Below are positions 25,220-32,724 of a DNA stretch of 64,000 bases, in pieces. The translations under genes and the position numbers were made by a program. Each line of letters begins with the position of its first letter. The first letter of the stretch is position 1. The notes under the pieces are model-generated. The model was not told the DNA's origin. It saw nothing but the letters and a program-made list of their open reading frames with translations, and ran no database searches. Source of the DNA: Nocardioides acrostichi (lineage in GTDB: Bacteria; Actinomycetota; Actinomycetes; Propionibacteriales; Nocardioidaceae); assembly GCF_015319165.1 (NCBI RefSeq), contig NZ_JADIVZ010000001.1:868001-932000 (forward strand), given 5' to 3'.

Positions 25220-26101
25220 TCAGGCGTCGGCCTCGAGCGTGGTGCGCAGTTGTTCCAGGGTGCGGTTGAGAAGCCGCGACACGTGCATCTGGGAGACCCC
25301 GATCTCCTCGGCGATCTGCGACTGCGTCATGTTCTTGAAGAACCGCAGCAGCAGGATCTTCTTCTCCCGGGCCGGCAACTGCGCCAGCAAGGGGCGCAGC
25401 GACTCGCGCACCTCGACGTGCTCGATACCGGCGTCCTCGGAGCCGAGCATGTCGAGCATCGACGGCGGTCCGTCGTCCGAGCTGTCCTGGGAGTCCAGGG
25501 AGAGGGTCGAGTAGGCGTGCGAGGACTCGATGCCCTCGACGATGTCCTCGACGGTGCAGCCGATGTGGGCCGCGAGCTCGGCGGCCGTGGGGGAGCGGCC
25601 GAGCTCCTGGTTGAGCAGTCCGGTGGCGCTGCTGATCTGCATCCGCAACTCCTGGAGCCGGCGCGGCACCCGGATCGCCCAGCCCTTGTCGCGGAAGTAC
25701 CGCTTGATCTCGCCGATGATCGTCGGCGTGGCGTAGGTCGAGAACTCGACGCCCCGGCCGGTGTCGAAGCGGTCGATGGACTTGATCAGGCCGATGGTGC
25801 CGACCTGCACGAGATCCTCCAGCGGCTCCCCGCGGTTGCGGAAGCGCCGCGCGCAGTGCTCGACGAGCGGCAGGTGGAGGTGCACGAGTCCGTCGCGAGC
25901 GGCCTCGCGTCGCGCCTCGTCGCCGCGGGCGACCGCGTCGTCGATGACAGCGAACAGCTCGGTGCTGCGGCGGCGGGTCTCCTCGACGTTCACCCGGTGG
26001 TGCTCGGTGGGTGCGTCGGGAACCTCGGGGAGGTGGAGCTCGGGTACCGCGGTGTCGCTGGACGCCGGGGCCTGGGAGGTCGGGGAGGTCACGGTGCTCA
26101 C
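25220..26101 (-). CDS. sigF: RNA polymerase sigma factor of the SigB/SigF/SigG family
   Basis: A 293-residue group 3 sigma factor. Region 2 holds PLVEHCARRFRNRGEPLEDLVQVGTIGLIKSIDRFD and GVEFSTYATPTIIGEIKRYFRDKGW; region 3 VPRRLQELRMQISSATGLL; region 4 LPAREKKILLLRFFKNMTQSQIAEEIGVSQMHVSRLL. This is the SigF/SigB stress family. The GTG start overlaps the anti-sigma stop (GTGA), the usual RsbW-SigF coupling. In related bacteria it controls general stress and stationary-phase genes. Confidence 0.92.
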   Translation of the reverse strand: MSTVTSPTSQAPASSDTAVPELHLPEVPDAPTEHHRVNVEETRRRSTELFAVIDDAVARGDEARREAARDGLVHLHLPLVEHCARRFRNRGEPLEDLVQVGTIGLIKSIDRFDTGRGVEFSTYATPTIIGEIKRYFRDKGWAIRVPRRLQELRMQISSATGLLNQELGRSPTAAELAAHIGCTVEDIVEGIESSHAYSTLSLDSQDSSDDGPPSMLDMLGSEDAGIEHVEVRESLRPLLAQLPAREKKILLLRFFKNMTQSQIAEEIGVSQMHVSRLLNRTLEQLRTTLEADA

Positions 26102-26553
26102 GGACCAGCCGGGGCGTCCAGCGCGCTGGCCCGCACGACCATCCGCAGGTGCAGGCGCCCCTCTGTCGTGCTGGCCGCCACGTCGCCGGCGAGGGTGGTG
26201 AGCACCTGCCAGGCGAAGGAGTCCTCGTCGAGAGCGTGACCCTCGGTCGCGGGCACGCTGACGTCGACGCCCAGTTCGCGCTGCCCCAGGGTGAAGCGCC
26301 CCAGAAGGTCACCGCCGGCCGTGGCCTCGGAGAGCACGATGGCGCAGGCCTCGCCGACCACGATCCGCAGATCCTCGATGTCGTCGATGGTGAAGTCGAG
26401 CCTGGCCGCGAGCCCGGCCGTCAGAGTGCGCAGCACCGAGACGTAGGCGCGCTCGGCCGGTAGCCGCACCTCGACGTCGGCGCGCGGCGCGGCAGGGGCG
26501 GGTGCGTCCGTGGCGGCGTCCGTGGCGGCTTCCGTGGAGGAGGGGAGCGACAT
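26098..26553 (-). CDS. Anti-sigma factor, RsbW-type ATP-binding protein
   Basis: A 151-residue protein of the GHKL/RsbW class. The N terminus is Ala/Thr-rich (TEAATDAATDAPAPAAP); the core has RTLTAGLAARLDFTIDDIEDLRIVVGEACAIVL, where the Glu/Ala-containing helix (VVGEAC) matches the N-box region of RsbW. The downstream G boxes are weak, as is usual for UsfX/RsbW anti-sigma proteins. It should bind SigF and be released by an anti-anti-sigma partner, which is not in this window. It overlaps sigF by four bases. Confidence 0.82.
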   Translation of the reverse strand: MSLPSSTEAATDAATDAPAPAAPRADVEVRLPAERAYVSVLRTLTAGLAARLDFTIDDIEDLRIVVGEACAIVLSEATAGGDLLGRFTLGQRELGVDVSVPATEGHALDEDSFAWQVLTTLAGDVAASTTEGRLHLRMVVRASALDAPAGP

Positions 26554-26680
26554 GGGGATCCTCTGCGGCTCGGAGTCGTGGTGGGTCGCGGCAGCCTAAC
26601 CCCGTGACGCCGGCCGCGTCGGCGAAAGTGAAGGGACCGCGGGCGAGGTCACCTGCTCGGGCGAGGTGGCCCGGACGACC

Positions 26681-26714
26681 CGACGCCCCGCACCGAGTTC
26701 GGTGCGGGGCGTCG
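26681..26714. terminator. Long GC-rich hairpin between sodN and the anti-sigma gene
   Basis: CGACGCCCCGCACCGA (26681-26696) is perfectly complementary to TCGGTGCGGGGCGTCG (26699-26714). The 16-bp arms leave a 2-base centre, so about 14-15 bp of stem form in practice. It lies 20 bases after the sodN stop on the minus strand and would also insulate the anti-sigma gene downstream. Confidence 0.78.
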
Positions 26715-26734
26715 GATGTCGCGCGAGCGGTCGC

Positions 26735-27136
26735 TCAGGCCTTCTTGGTCTCCCAGAAGATCTCGGCGATCTCGTCGATCTTCGCCAGCAGCTGGTCGGC
26801 GACATCGGCGTCGAGGGCGCCCTTGGCGCCACTGGCGCCGGCGAGCTTGGTGGCCTCGTTCACGAGCACGTGCAGCTGCGGGTACTTCTCGAAGTGCGGC
26901 GGCTTGAAGTAGTCGGTCCACAGCACCCAGAGGTGGTGCTTGACCATCTCGGCGCGCTGCTCCTTGATGAGGATGGCGCGGGTACGGAAGTCGGGGTCGT
27001 CGTTGTCGGCGACCTTGGCGATGATGCCCTTGATCGACTCCGCCTCGATGCGGGCCTGGGCCGGGTCGTAGACGCCGCAGGGGAGGTCGCAGTGAGCGCT
27101 GACCTCGAGGGTGGGGGCGAACAGCGTGGCGAGCAT
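26735..27136 (-). CDS. sodN: Nickel superoxide dismutase
   Basis: A 133-residue Ni-SOD precursor. After the 14-residue leader MLATLFAPTLEVSA comes the nickel hook HCDLPCGVYDP, in which His1, Cys2 and Cys6 of the mature protein bind nickel (His15, Cys16 and Cys20 here). The rest is the four-helix bundle, including EQRAEMVKHHLWVLWTDYFKP. The leader must be cut exactly before His15 for metal binding, and the divergent sodX next to it encodes the protease. The enzyme dismutates superoxide in the cytoplasm. Confidence 0.97.
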   Translation of the reverse strand: MLATLFAPTLEVSAHCDLPCGVYDPAQARIEAESIKGIIAKVADNDDPDFRTRAILIKEQRAEMVKHHLWVLWTDYFKPPHFEKYPQLHVLVNEATKLAGASGAKGALDADVADQLLAKIDEIAEIFWETKKA

Positions 27137-27186
27137 TCCATCTCCTCGTCGTTTGGATCTCGGTTGACCCTTGCGACACTACTCCC

Positions 27187-27591
27187 GTGCCAGGTCCAGC
27201 AGCACCCGTCCCACCCACCCGGACGGGTAGAGGCACCCGGTGGAGGCCGCCGCGTCTCGGCCTGGCGGTCGTGTCGGGGGAGTCGATGCTGCCGACCCTG
27301 CGACCGAGCGACCGGCTGCTGGTCGTGCACAGGCGCGCGGGCGCGCCCCACCCGCGCGCGGGTGGGATCGTGGTGGCGCGCTTCGTCGACGGCACGCTCA
27401 CGGTGAAGAGATGCGTCGAGCCCCGGCAGACGTCGTCCGGGCGGTCGGGCTGGTGGCTGCTCAGTGACAATCCAGAACGCGGTGTCGACTCCCGTCACCG
27501 CGGCCCGGTGGCGGACGACGCCGTGCTCGCGCTCGTCGTCGGACGTCTCTGGCCGCGCCCTCGAGTGCGGCTGGCGCGCACGGTGCTGTGA
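27187..27591 (+). CDS. sodX: Nickel-type superoxide dismutase maturation protease (signal-peptidase-like)
   Basis: A 134-residue S26-like peptidase. The Ser motif VSGESMLPTLRPSDRLLV and the Lys motif GTLTVKRCV form the Ser/Lys dyad, and LLSDNPERGVDSRHRGPV resembles the box E region (SDNP). No membrane helix is present, so it is probably cytoplasmic. SodX is needed to remove the SodN leader. It is divergent from sodN across 50 bases. The GTG at 27187 is used. Confidence 0.9.
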   Translation: MPGPAAPVPPTRTGRGTRWRPPRLGLAVVSGESMLPTLRPSDRLLVVHRRAGAPHPRAGGIVVARFVDGTLTVKRCVEPRQTSSGRSGWWLLSDNPERGVDSRHRGPVADDAVLALVVGRLWPRPRVRLARTVL

Positions 27592-27726
27592 CCCAGCACA
27601 CGCGTGCACGCCAGGGCCAGCGGGGGTCCGGCTGTGCCACACTGCCACGGCACCCGAGCCGATGCTCGGGCCGGACAACGTGACGTCTCCGGACGCCGAC
27701 GCCGCACCGTCAGAAAGCCTCGACTG

Positions 27727-28926
27727 ATGCCCGACGCCCGACCGCAGCCCTACCGCGACCCCGCCCACCCGAAGAAGGGCGACCCTGTCTTCGACCTGCA
27801 CGTGGGCGGCAAGATGGAGGTGACCTCGGCGCCGTTGCGCGGACGCGAGGATCTCTCGTTGGCCTACACGCCCGGCGTCGCGCTGGTCTGCTCGGCCATC
27901 GCCGAGGATCCCAGCCTCACCCAGCACTACACGTGGGTGCCGAACACCGTCGCGGTCGTCACCGACGGCACCGCCGTGCTCGGACTGGGAGACATCGGTC
28001 CGGCTGCGGCCATGCCCGTGATGGAGGGCAAGGCCGTGCTCTTCAAGCAGTTCGGGGGCGTCGACGGCGTGCCGATCTGCCTCGACACCACCGACGCCGA
28101 CGAGATCATCGAGACCGTGGCCCGGCTGGCGCCGAGCTTCGGCGGCATCAACCTCGAGGACATCTCGGCCCCGCGCTGCTTCGAGATCGAGGACCGGCTC
28201 AAGGAGCGCCTCGACATCCCCGTCTTCCACGACGACCAGCACGGCACCGCCGTAGTGGCCCTGGCGGCGCTCGAGAACGCGCTGAAGCTCACCGGGCGCA
28301 AGCACGCCGAGACCAGGGTCGTCATCTCGGGTGCGGGCGCGGCGGGCGTCGCCATCGCCAAGATCCTCATCGAGGCCGGGATCAGCGACCTCGCCGTCAC
28401 CGACCGCAAGGGCGTCGTGCACTCGGGCCGCGACGACCTCACGCCGGTCAAGAAGGCGCTCGCCGAGATCACCGCCGACAGGTGCGGCCGCACCGGCTCG
28501 CTGTCCGAGGCGCTCGACGGCGCCGACGTCTACCTCGGCGTCTCCGGCGGCACCATCCCCGAGGAGGACGTCGCGCGCATGGCGACCGAGGCGATCATCT
28601 TCGCCATGGCCAACCCCACGCCCGAGGTGCACCCCGACGTCGCGCACAAGTACGCCCGCGTCGTCGCCACCGGCCGCTCGGACTTCCCGAACCAGATCAA
28701 CAACGTGCTCGCCTTCCCTGGCATCTTCCGCGGCGCGCTCGACGTGCAGGCCACCGGCATCACGGAGGGCATGAAGCTCGCGGCCGCCAACGCGCTGGCC
28801 GACCTGGTCGGTGACCAGCTCAGCGAGGAGTACGTCATCCCCGACCCGTTCGACCCGCGGGTTCCCGGCGCCGTCTCCGACGCCGTCGCCGCGGCCGCGC
28901 GGGCCGAGGGCGTCGCCCGCCGCTGA
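27727..28926 (+). CDS. NAD(P)-dependent malic enzyme
   Basis: A 399-residue short-form malic enzyme that oxidatively decarboxylates malate to pyruvate. The N-terminal domain has SLAYTPGVALVCSAIAEDP (catalytic Tyr), GLGDIGPAAAMPVMEGKAVLFKQFGG (Lys), and the metal-binding INLEDISAPRCFEIE and VFHDDQHGTAVV. The Rossmann part has VVISGAGAAGVAIAKILIEAG. Ending LSEEYVIPDPFDPRV is standard. No phosphotransacetylase domain is fused. The ATG at 27727 matches family starts. The preference for NAD or NADP is not decided from sequence. Confidence 0.94.
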   Translation: MPDARPQPYRDPAHPKKGDPVFDLHVGGKMEVTSAPLRGREDLSLAYTPGVALVCSAIAEDPSLTQHYTWVPNTVAVVTDGTAVLGLGDIGPAAAMPVMEGKAVLFKQFGGVDGVPICLDTTDADEIIETVARLAPSFGGINLEDISAPRCFEIEDRLKERLDIPVFHDDQHGTAVVALAALENALKLTGRKHAETRVVISGAGAAGVAIAKILIEAGISDLAVTDRKGVVHSGRDDLTPVKKALAEITADRCGRTGSLSEALDGADVYLGVSGGTIPEEDVARMATEAIIFAMANPTPEVHPDVAHKYARVVATGRSDFPNQINNVLAFPGIFRGALDVQATGITEGMKLAAANALADLVGDQLSEEYVIPDPFDPRVPGAVSDAVAAAARAEGVARR

Positions 28927-29000
28927 GACCGGCGCTGAAAACCTCTCGGCGGTCGCTGACGGGTCCAGGTCCGCGATCGTCTCACCTGGTCTCGACGCGC

Positions 29001-29046
29001 CGTCACGACCTCGCAGGCTCGGTCGTCACGACCTCGCAGGCTCGGT
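29001..29046. repeat. Tandem 23-bp duplication
   Basis: CGTCACGACCTCGCAGGCTCGGT occurs twice without a gap (29001-29023 and 29024-29046), identical in both copies, and the following bases begin a third partial copy (CGT). It lies in the 190-base gap between the malic enzyme and MDR genes. Apart from this the gap shows no gene. Confidence 0.85.
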
Positions 29047-29116
29047 CGTGGGCTTGCTCGACCTCCCGGCCCACGCCGGGATCTCCCTCGTCGTCGGTCC
29101 CGGCTAGGGTCGGGAC

Positions 29117-30085
29117 ATGTTCGCCGTCTACGCCGAGTCCTTCTCCTCCGACGACCCGCTGTCCGGCCTGGTGGTCGGCGAGCGCCCCGACCCGACGGCC
29201 CCCGAGGGGTGGACCACGGTCACCGTCAAGGCCGCCTCGCTGAACCACCACGACGTGTGGTCGCTGCGCGGGGTGGGCCTGCGCGAGGACGCCCTGCCGA
29301 TGATCTTGGGCTGCGATGCCGCCGGACTCGACGAGGACGGCAACGAGGTCGTCGTGCACGCCGTGGTCAGCGACCCCGACTGGACCGGCGACGAGACCTT
29401 CGACCCCAAGCGCTCGCTGCTCTCCGAGCGGCACCAGGGCACCTTCGCCGACCGGGTGATCGTGCCGAAGCGCAACGTGGTGCCCAAGCCGGCGTCCCTC
29501 TCGTTCGAGGAGGCCGCGTGCCTGCCGACCGCGTGGCTCACCGCCTACCGGATGCTCTTCACCCGCGGCGGCCTCAGGGCCGGCGACACCGTGCTCGTGC
29601 AGGGCGCGGGAGGCGGTGTCGCCACCGCGTGCATCATCCTGGGGCGGGCGGCGGGGCTGAGGGTGCTCGCCACCAGCCGTGACGAGACCAAGCGCGCTCG
29701 CGCCCTCGAGATCGGCGCGCACGACGTCTTAGAGTCCGGGGCTCGCCTCCCGGTCAAGGTCGACGCCGTCATGGAGACGGTCGGGCGAGCCACCTGGTCG
29801 CACTCGATCCGCTCGCTGCGCCCCGGTGGCAGCCTCGTCATCAGCGGCACCACGTCGGGCCCGAAGCTGGACGACGCCGAGCTCACCCGCATCTTCTTCC
29901 TCCAGCTCTCGGTGGTCGGCTCGACCATGGGCACCCGTGACGAGCTGGCCTCGCTGGTGGGCCTGCTCGACGCGACCGGCGCCAAGCCGCTCATCGACCG
30001 CACCGTCTCGATGGAGCAGGCGGCGGAGGCGTTCGGTGCGATGGTCGACGGCGAGGTGTTCGGCAAGATCGTGATGACCCGGTGA
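29117..30085 (+). CDS. Zinc-binding-dehydrogenase family oxidoreductase (MDR, quinone-reductase type)
   Basis: A 322-residue MDR enzyme. The GroES-like half has VKAASLNHHDVWSLRGVG and PMILGCDAAG, and the Rossmann half has DTVLVQGAGGGVATACIILGRAAGLRVLATS. The catalytic and structural zinc cysteines of alcohol dehydrogenases are not present, so it fits the zinc-free quinone/enoyl reductase branch. An NADPH-linked double-bond or quinone reduction is likely. It overlaps the SDR gene by four bases (GTGA). Confidence 0.9.
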   Translation: MFAVYAESFSSDDPLSGLVVGERPDPTAPEGWTTVTVKAASLNHHDVWSLRGVGLREDALPMILGCDAAGLDEDGNEVVVHAVVSDPDWTGDETFDPKRSLLSERHQGTFADRVIVPKRNVVPKPASLSFEEAACLPTAWLTAYRMLFTRGGLRAGDTVLVQGAGGGVATACIILGRAAGLRVLATSRDETKRARALEIGAHDVLESGARLPVKVDAVMETVGRATWSHSIRSLRPGGSLVISGTTSGPKLDDAELTRIFFLQLSVVGSTMGTRDELASLVGLLDATGAKPLIDRTVSMEQAAEAFGAMVDGEVFGKIVMTR

Positions 30086-30756
30086 GCGTCCACCTGCTCA
30101 CCGGTGCCGGCTCCGGCATCGGCGCGCTCGTGGCGGCGTCCCTGCTCGACCGCGGCGACGAGGTCCACGTCGTCGCGCGCTCGCAGGAGCGGGCAAGTGA
30201 GCTGGCCACGGCCCTCCCGGGGGTCCGCGCAGTCGTGGCCGACCTGGCGCACCCGGAGTCCGTGGAGGCCCTCGACCTCCCCGATCGGCTCGACTCCCTG
30301 GTGCACGCCGCGGGCGTCGTCGAGCTGGGCACCGTCGCCGAGCTCTCCGTCGCCGACTGGGCGACCCAGCTGCGGGTCAACCTGGTCGCCCCGGCGGCCC
30401 TGACCCGGGTCGCCCTGCCGGCGTTGCGCGCCGCGCACGGCACCGTCGTCCTGGTCAACTCCGGTGCCGGCCTGGCCGCCCACCCGCAGTGGTCGGCCTA
30501 TGCCGCCTCCAAGCACGGGCTCAAGGCGCTGGCCGACTCCCTGCGCGGGGAGGAGCAGACCAACGGCGTGCGCGTCACGACGGTGTACCCCGGTCGCACG
30601 GCCACGCCGATGCAGGCCAAGGTGCACGAGCAGGAGGGCAAGAGCTACGACCCTGCCGACTGGATCCAGCCGAGCACGGTGGCCGAGGCGATCCTGCACG
30701 TGCTCGACCTGCCCGACGACGCGACCATCCCCGACCTCACGGTCCGGCCGCGCTGA
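30082..30756 (+). CDS. Short-chain dehydrogenase/reductase (SDR)
   Basis: A 224-residue classical SDR. The cofactor motif is LTGAGSGIGALVAASLLDRG, the NNAG-equivalent region is VHAAGVVELG, and the catalytic Ser and YxxxK are in VVLVNSGAGLAAHPQWSAYAASKHGLKAL. The lower-than-usual length (224) is due to a short C-terminal region. GTG start overlaps the MDR stop, so it is coupled to the MDR gene. Substrate unknown. Confidence 0.9.
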   Translation: MSVHLLTGAGSGIGALVAASLLDRGDEVHVVARSQERASELATALPGVRAVVADLAHPESVEALDLPDRLDSLVHAAGVVELGTVAELSVADWATQLRVNLVAPAALTRVALPALRAAHGTVVLVNSGAGLAAHPQWSAYAASKHGLKALADSLRGEEQTNGVRVTTVYPGRTATPMQAKVHEQEGKSYDPADWIQPSTVAEAILHVLDLPDDATIPDLTVRPR

Positions 30757-30799
30757 CCCGGCGCAGCGACACTCGCGCGCCCGAGAGAGGGCCGCGAGC

Positions 30800-31438
30800 T
30801 CAGGACCGCTGGCTCGAACGCCACTGCAGCGCCCCGATGAGCACCATGCGCAGCTGGGTGCGAGCCACCTCGGCGGTCCGCTCCTCGACCGCGCGTCGGC
30901 CGTGGCCGGAGATGACCTGCTCTGCGGTGGAGACCATGGCGGTGACGATCAGCCCGGAGAGGATGCGCAGGTCGTCGGTGCTCCAGTCGTCGGCCACGGC
31001 AGGGAGCTTGGCGATGTCGGTGGCGAGCTCGAGCTCGCACAGCTCGATCTCGTGCCGGATGGCGTCACGCACCGACGGCTGACCGGCGGTGCGCTCCCGA
31101 GCGATGAACGCGAAGTGGCGCGGATGCGCGTGCACGTGCTCGAGCAGGATGTCGACCGACGCGTCGACGATCGAGGCGAAGCTGCCGTCGAAGCGGTCGG
31201 TCTGCCGGACCGCGCGCAGCATGCTGCGCAACGAGGCGAAGGACTCGTCGACCAGTGCCAGGCCGAGCTCCTCGATCGACTCGAAGTGGCGGTAGAAGCC
31301 GGTCGGCACGATGCCGACCTCCTTGGCGACCTGGCGTAGCGAGAGCGCGACCAGGCTGCTCTCCTCGCAGAGCTCGAGGGCGGCGTCGAGGATCGCGCGT
31401 CGCGTGCGTTCCTTGCGCTCGACCCTTGTCTCCGTCAC
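30800..31438 (-). CDS. TetR family transcriptional regulator (FabR/DesT-like)
   Basis: A 212-residue TetR regulator. The HTH is RRAILDAALELCEESSLVALSLRQVAKEVGIVPTGFYRHFESIEELG. The C-terminal domain includes a segment RERTAGQPSVRDAIRHEIELCELELATDI and is of the type seen in regulators of unsaturated fatty acid genes, consistent with its position divergent from a ferredoxin reductase and acyl-CoA desaturase operon. The GTG at 31438 is used; a GTG two codons earlier is equally close. It probably represses the adjacent operon and perhaps itself. Confidence 0.88.
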   Translation of the reverse strand: MTETRVERKERTRRAILDAALELCEESSLVALSLRQVAKEVGIVPTGFYRHFESIEELGLALVDESFASLRSMLRAVRQTDRFDGSFASIVDASVDILLEHVHAHPRHFAFIARERTAGQPSVRDAIRHEIELCELELATDIAKLPAVADDWSTDDLRILSGLIVTAMVSTAEQVISGHGRRAVEERTAEVARTQLRMVLIGALQWRSSQRS

Positions 31439-31488
31439 GCGCACGAGGGTAGCGGTGGGTGGCGTGGGCCGGGTCACGCGTACGGCCC

Positions 31489-31519
31489 TTGACCGGTCGG
31501 GGGGTGCATCCCCTACCTT
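31489..31519 (+). promoter_or_regulatory. Candidate promoter of the reductase-desaturase operon
   Basis: TTGACC at 31489-31494 and TACCTT at 31514-31519 are separated by 19 bases, a weak but plausible sigma-70-type pair. Transcription would start inside or next to the palindrome at 31523-31538, so a repressor bound there would block initiation. Confidence 0.45.
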
Positions 31520-31522
31520 TGA

Positions 31523-31538
31523 GTGCACGGATGTACAC
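31523..31538. promoter_or_regulatory. Candidate TetR operator (imperfect palindrome)
   Basis: GTGCACGGATGTACAC is a two-armed site, GTGCAC and GTACAC around GGAT; the arms differ from a perfect inverted repeat at one position each. It sits just after the candidate -10 of the reductase-desaturase operon and 85 bases from the start of the divergent TetR gene. Size and position fit a TetR dimer site. Confidence 0.55.
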
Positions 31539-31575
31539 CGAAAGTGCATCGGTCGACGAGGAGGATCACCCACCC

Positions 31576-32670
31576 ATGAGCATCGCCGCAACCCTGCTCC
31601 GCTCCCGGGCCGTGGCAGCCCTGACGTCGCCGCACGGGGTCGACCGCTACCTCGAGTTGGTCAACCCGCTGTGGGCGGCCAACGAGGTCCGAGCGCGCGT
31701 CGTCTCCGTGCACCGGGAGACGTCGGGGGAGCATCCGGTGGGCACCGTCGTGCTCCAGCCCACGAGCACCTGGCGCGGCCACCGCGCCGGCCAGTACGTG
31801 CAGGTCGGTGTGGAGCTGCCGGGCGGACGACGCGTCACACGGTGCTTCTCGATCTCCTCGGCCGCCTCGATGCCGGGGGAGCAGATCACGCTCACCATCC
31901 GCTCGAACGCCGCCGTGCGCGGCGAGCGCTCGGTCTCGCGCTTCCTGGTCGAGGAGGCCGGTCCGGGCACGATCGTGCACCTGGGGCAGGCCGAGGGCCG
32001 CTTCGTGCTCGACGAGAGCCCGGCGACCCCCACGAACAACCACCTGCTCTTCATCACCGGCGGATCCGGCATCACGCCCGCCATGTCGATCCTGCGCACG
32101 CTGCTGCGCGACGGGTACGACGGCCGCGCGGGCCGCAAGGTCACCTTCGTGCACTACGCCCGCAGCGGCGAGGACCAGATCTTCGCCGAAGAGCTCGCGC
32201 GAATCGCCGCCGACGACAACGACGTCACCGTGCACCTGCGCCACGACAGCGTCTTCAGCGAGTTCGAGCTGCGCCGCCTGGCCCCGGAGTACGAACGCCT
32301 CGACACCTGGGCGTGCGGTCCGGCGCCGATGATGGCCCTGGTGCGCGAGTCCTTCGGCGACTCCCCGCGGCTGCGCACCGAGATGTTCAAGCTCGGCGGC
32401 GAGGCGTCTGGCACCGCGGAGGGCCAGGTCGCCTTCACCTCGTCCGCGCTCGAGGCTCCCAACACCGGGGCGACGCTGCTCGAGCAGGCCGAGGCCGCGG
32501 GGCTGACGCCGGAGTTCGGGTGCCGGATGGGCATCTGCTTCTCCTGCACGGCCCGCAAGACCAGCGGCACGGTGCGCAACGTGCTCACCGGCGAGGAGTC
32601 CGATCTGCCGGACGAGGACGTCCGCGTCTGTGTCAGCACCCCAGTCGGCGACTGCGCCGTCGACCTCTGA
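31576..32670 (+). CDS. Ferredoxin reductase with C-terminal 2Fe-2S domain (desaturase electron donor)
   Basis: A 364-residue flavoprotein. The FAD-binding beta barrel has QYVQVGVELPGGRRVTRCFSISSAA (RxYS-like motif RCFS), the NAD(P)H domain has LLFITGGSGITPAMSILRTLL, and the C-terminal plant-type ferredoxin has FGCRMGICFSCTARKTSG plus VCVSTPVGDC, giving Cys-x4-Cys-x2-Cys and a distant Cys. This matches mycobacterial Rv3230c, the NADPH oxidoreductase that feeds DesA3. The ATG at 31576 is used. An ATG at 31531 lies inside the candidate operator and is unlikely. It is followed 54 bases later by the desaturase gene. Confidence 0.9.
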   Translation: MSIAATLLRSRAVAALTSPHGVDRYLELVNPLWAANEVRARVVSVHRETSGEHPVGTVVLQPTSTWRGHRAGQYVQVGVELPGGRRVTRCFSISSAASMPGEQITLTIRSNAAVRGERSVSRFLVEEAGPGTIVHLGQAEGRFVLDESPATPTNNHLLFITGGSGITPAMSILRTLLRDGYDGRAGRKVTFVHYARSGEDQIFAEELARIAADDNDVTVHLRHDSVFSEFELRRLAPEYERLDTWACGPAPMMALVRESFGDSPRLRTEMFKLGGEASGTAEGQVAFTSSALEAPNTGATLLEQAEAAGLTPEFGCRMGICFSCTARKTSGTVRNVLTGEESDLPDEDVRVCVSTPVGDCAVDL

Positions 32671-32724
32671 CCCGCCTCCGCGCCACCTGCCACCCATCGA
32701 CCGCCTTCCACGAAGGGACACCCC

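Noticed and set aside
29001..29046. Tandem 23-bp repeats as a CRISPR array
   Set aside because: There are no spacers between the copies, only two units, and no cas genes are in the window.
31459..31575. Extended N terminus for the ferredoxin reductase starting at 31531 or earlier
   Set aside because: That start would lie inside the candidate operator and would add residues (YTESASVDEEDHPP) without family character; ATG 31576 begins the conserved part.
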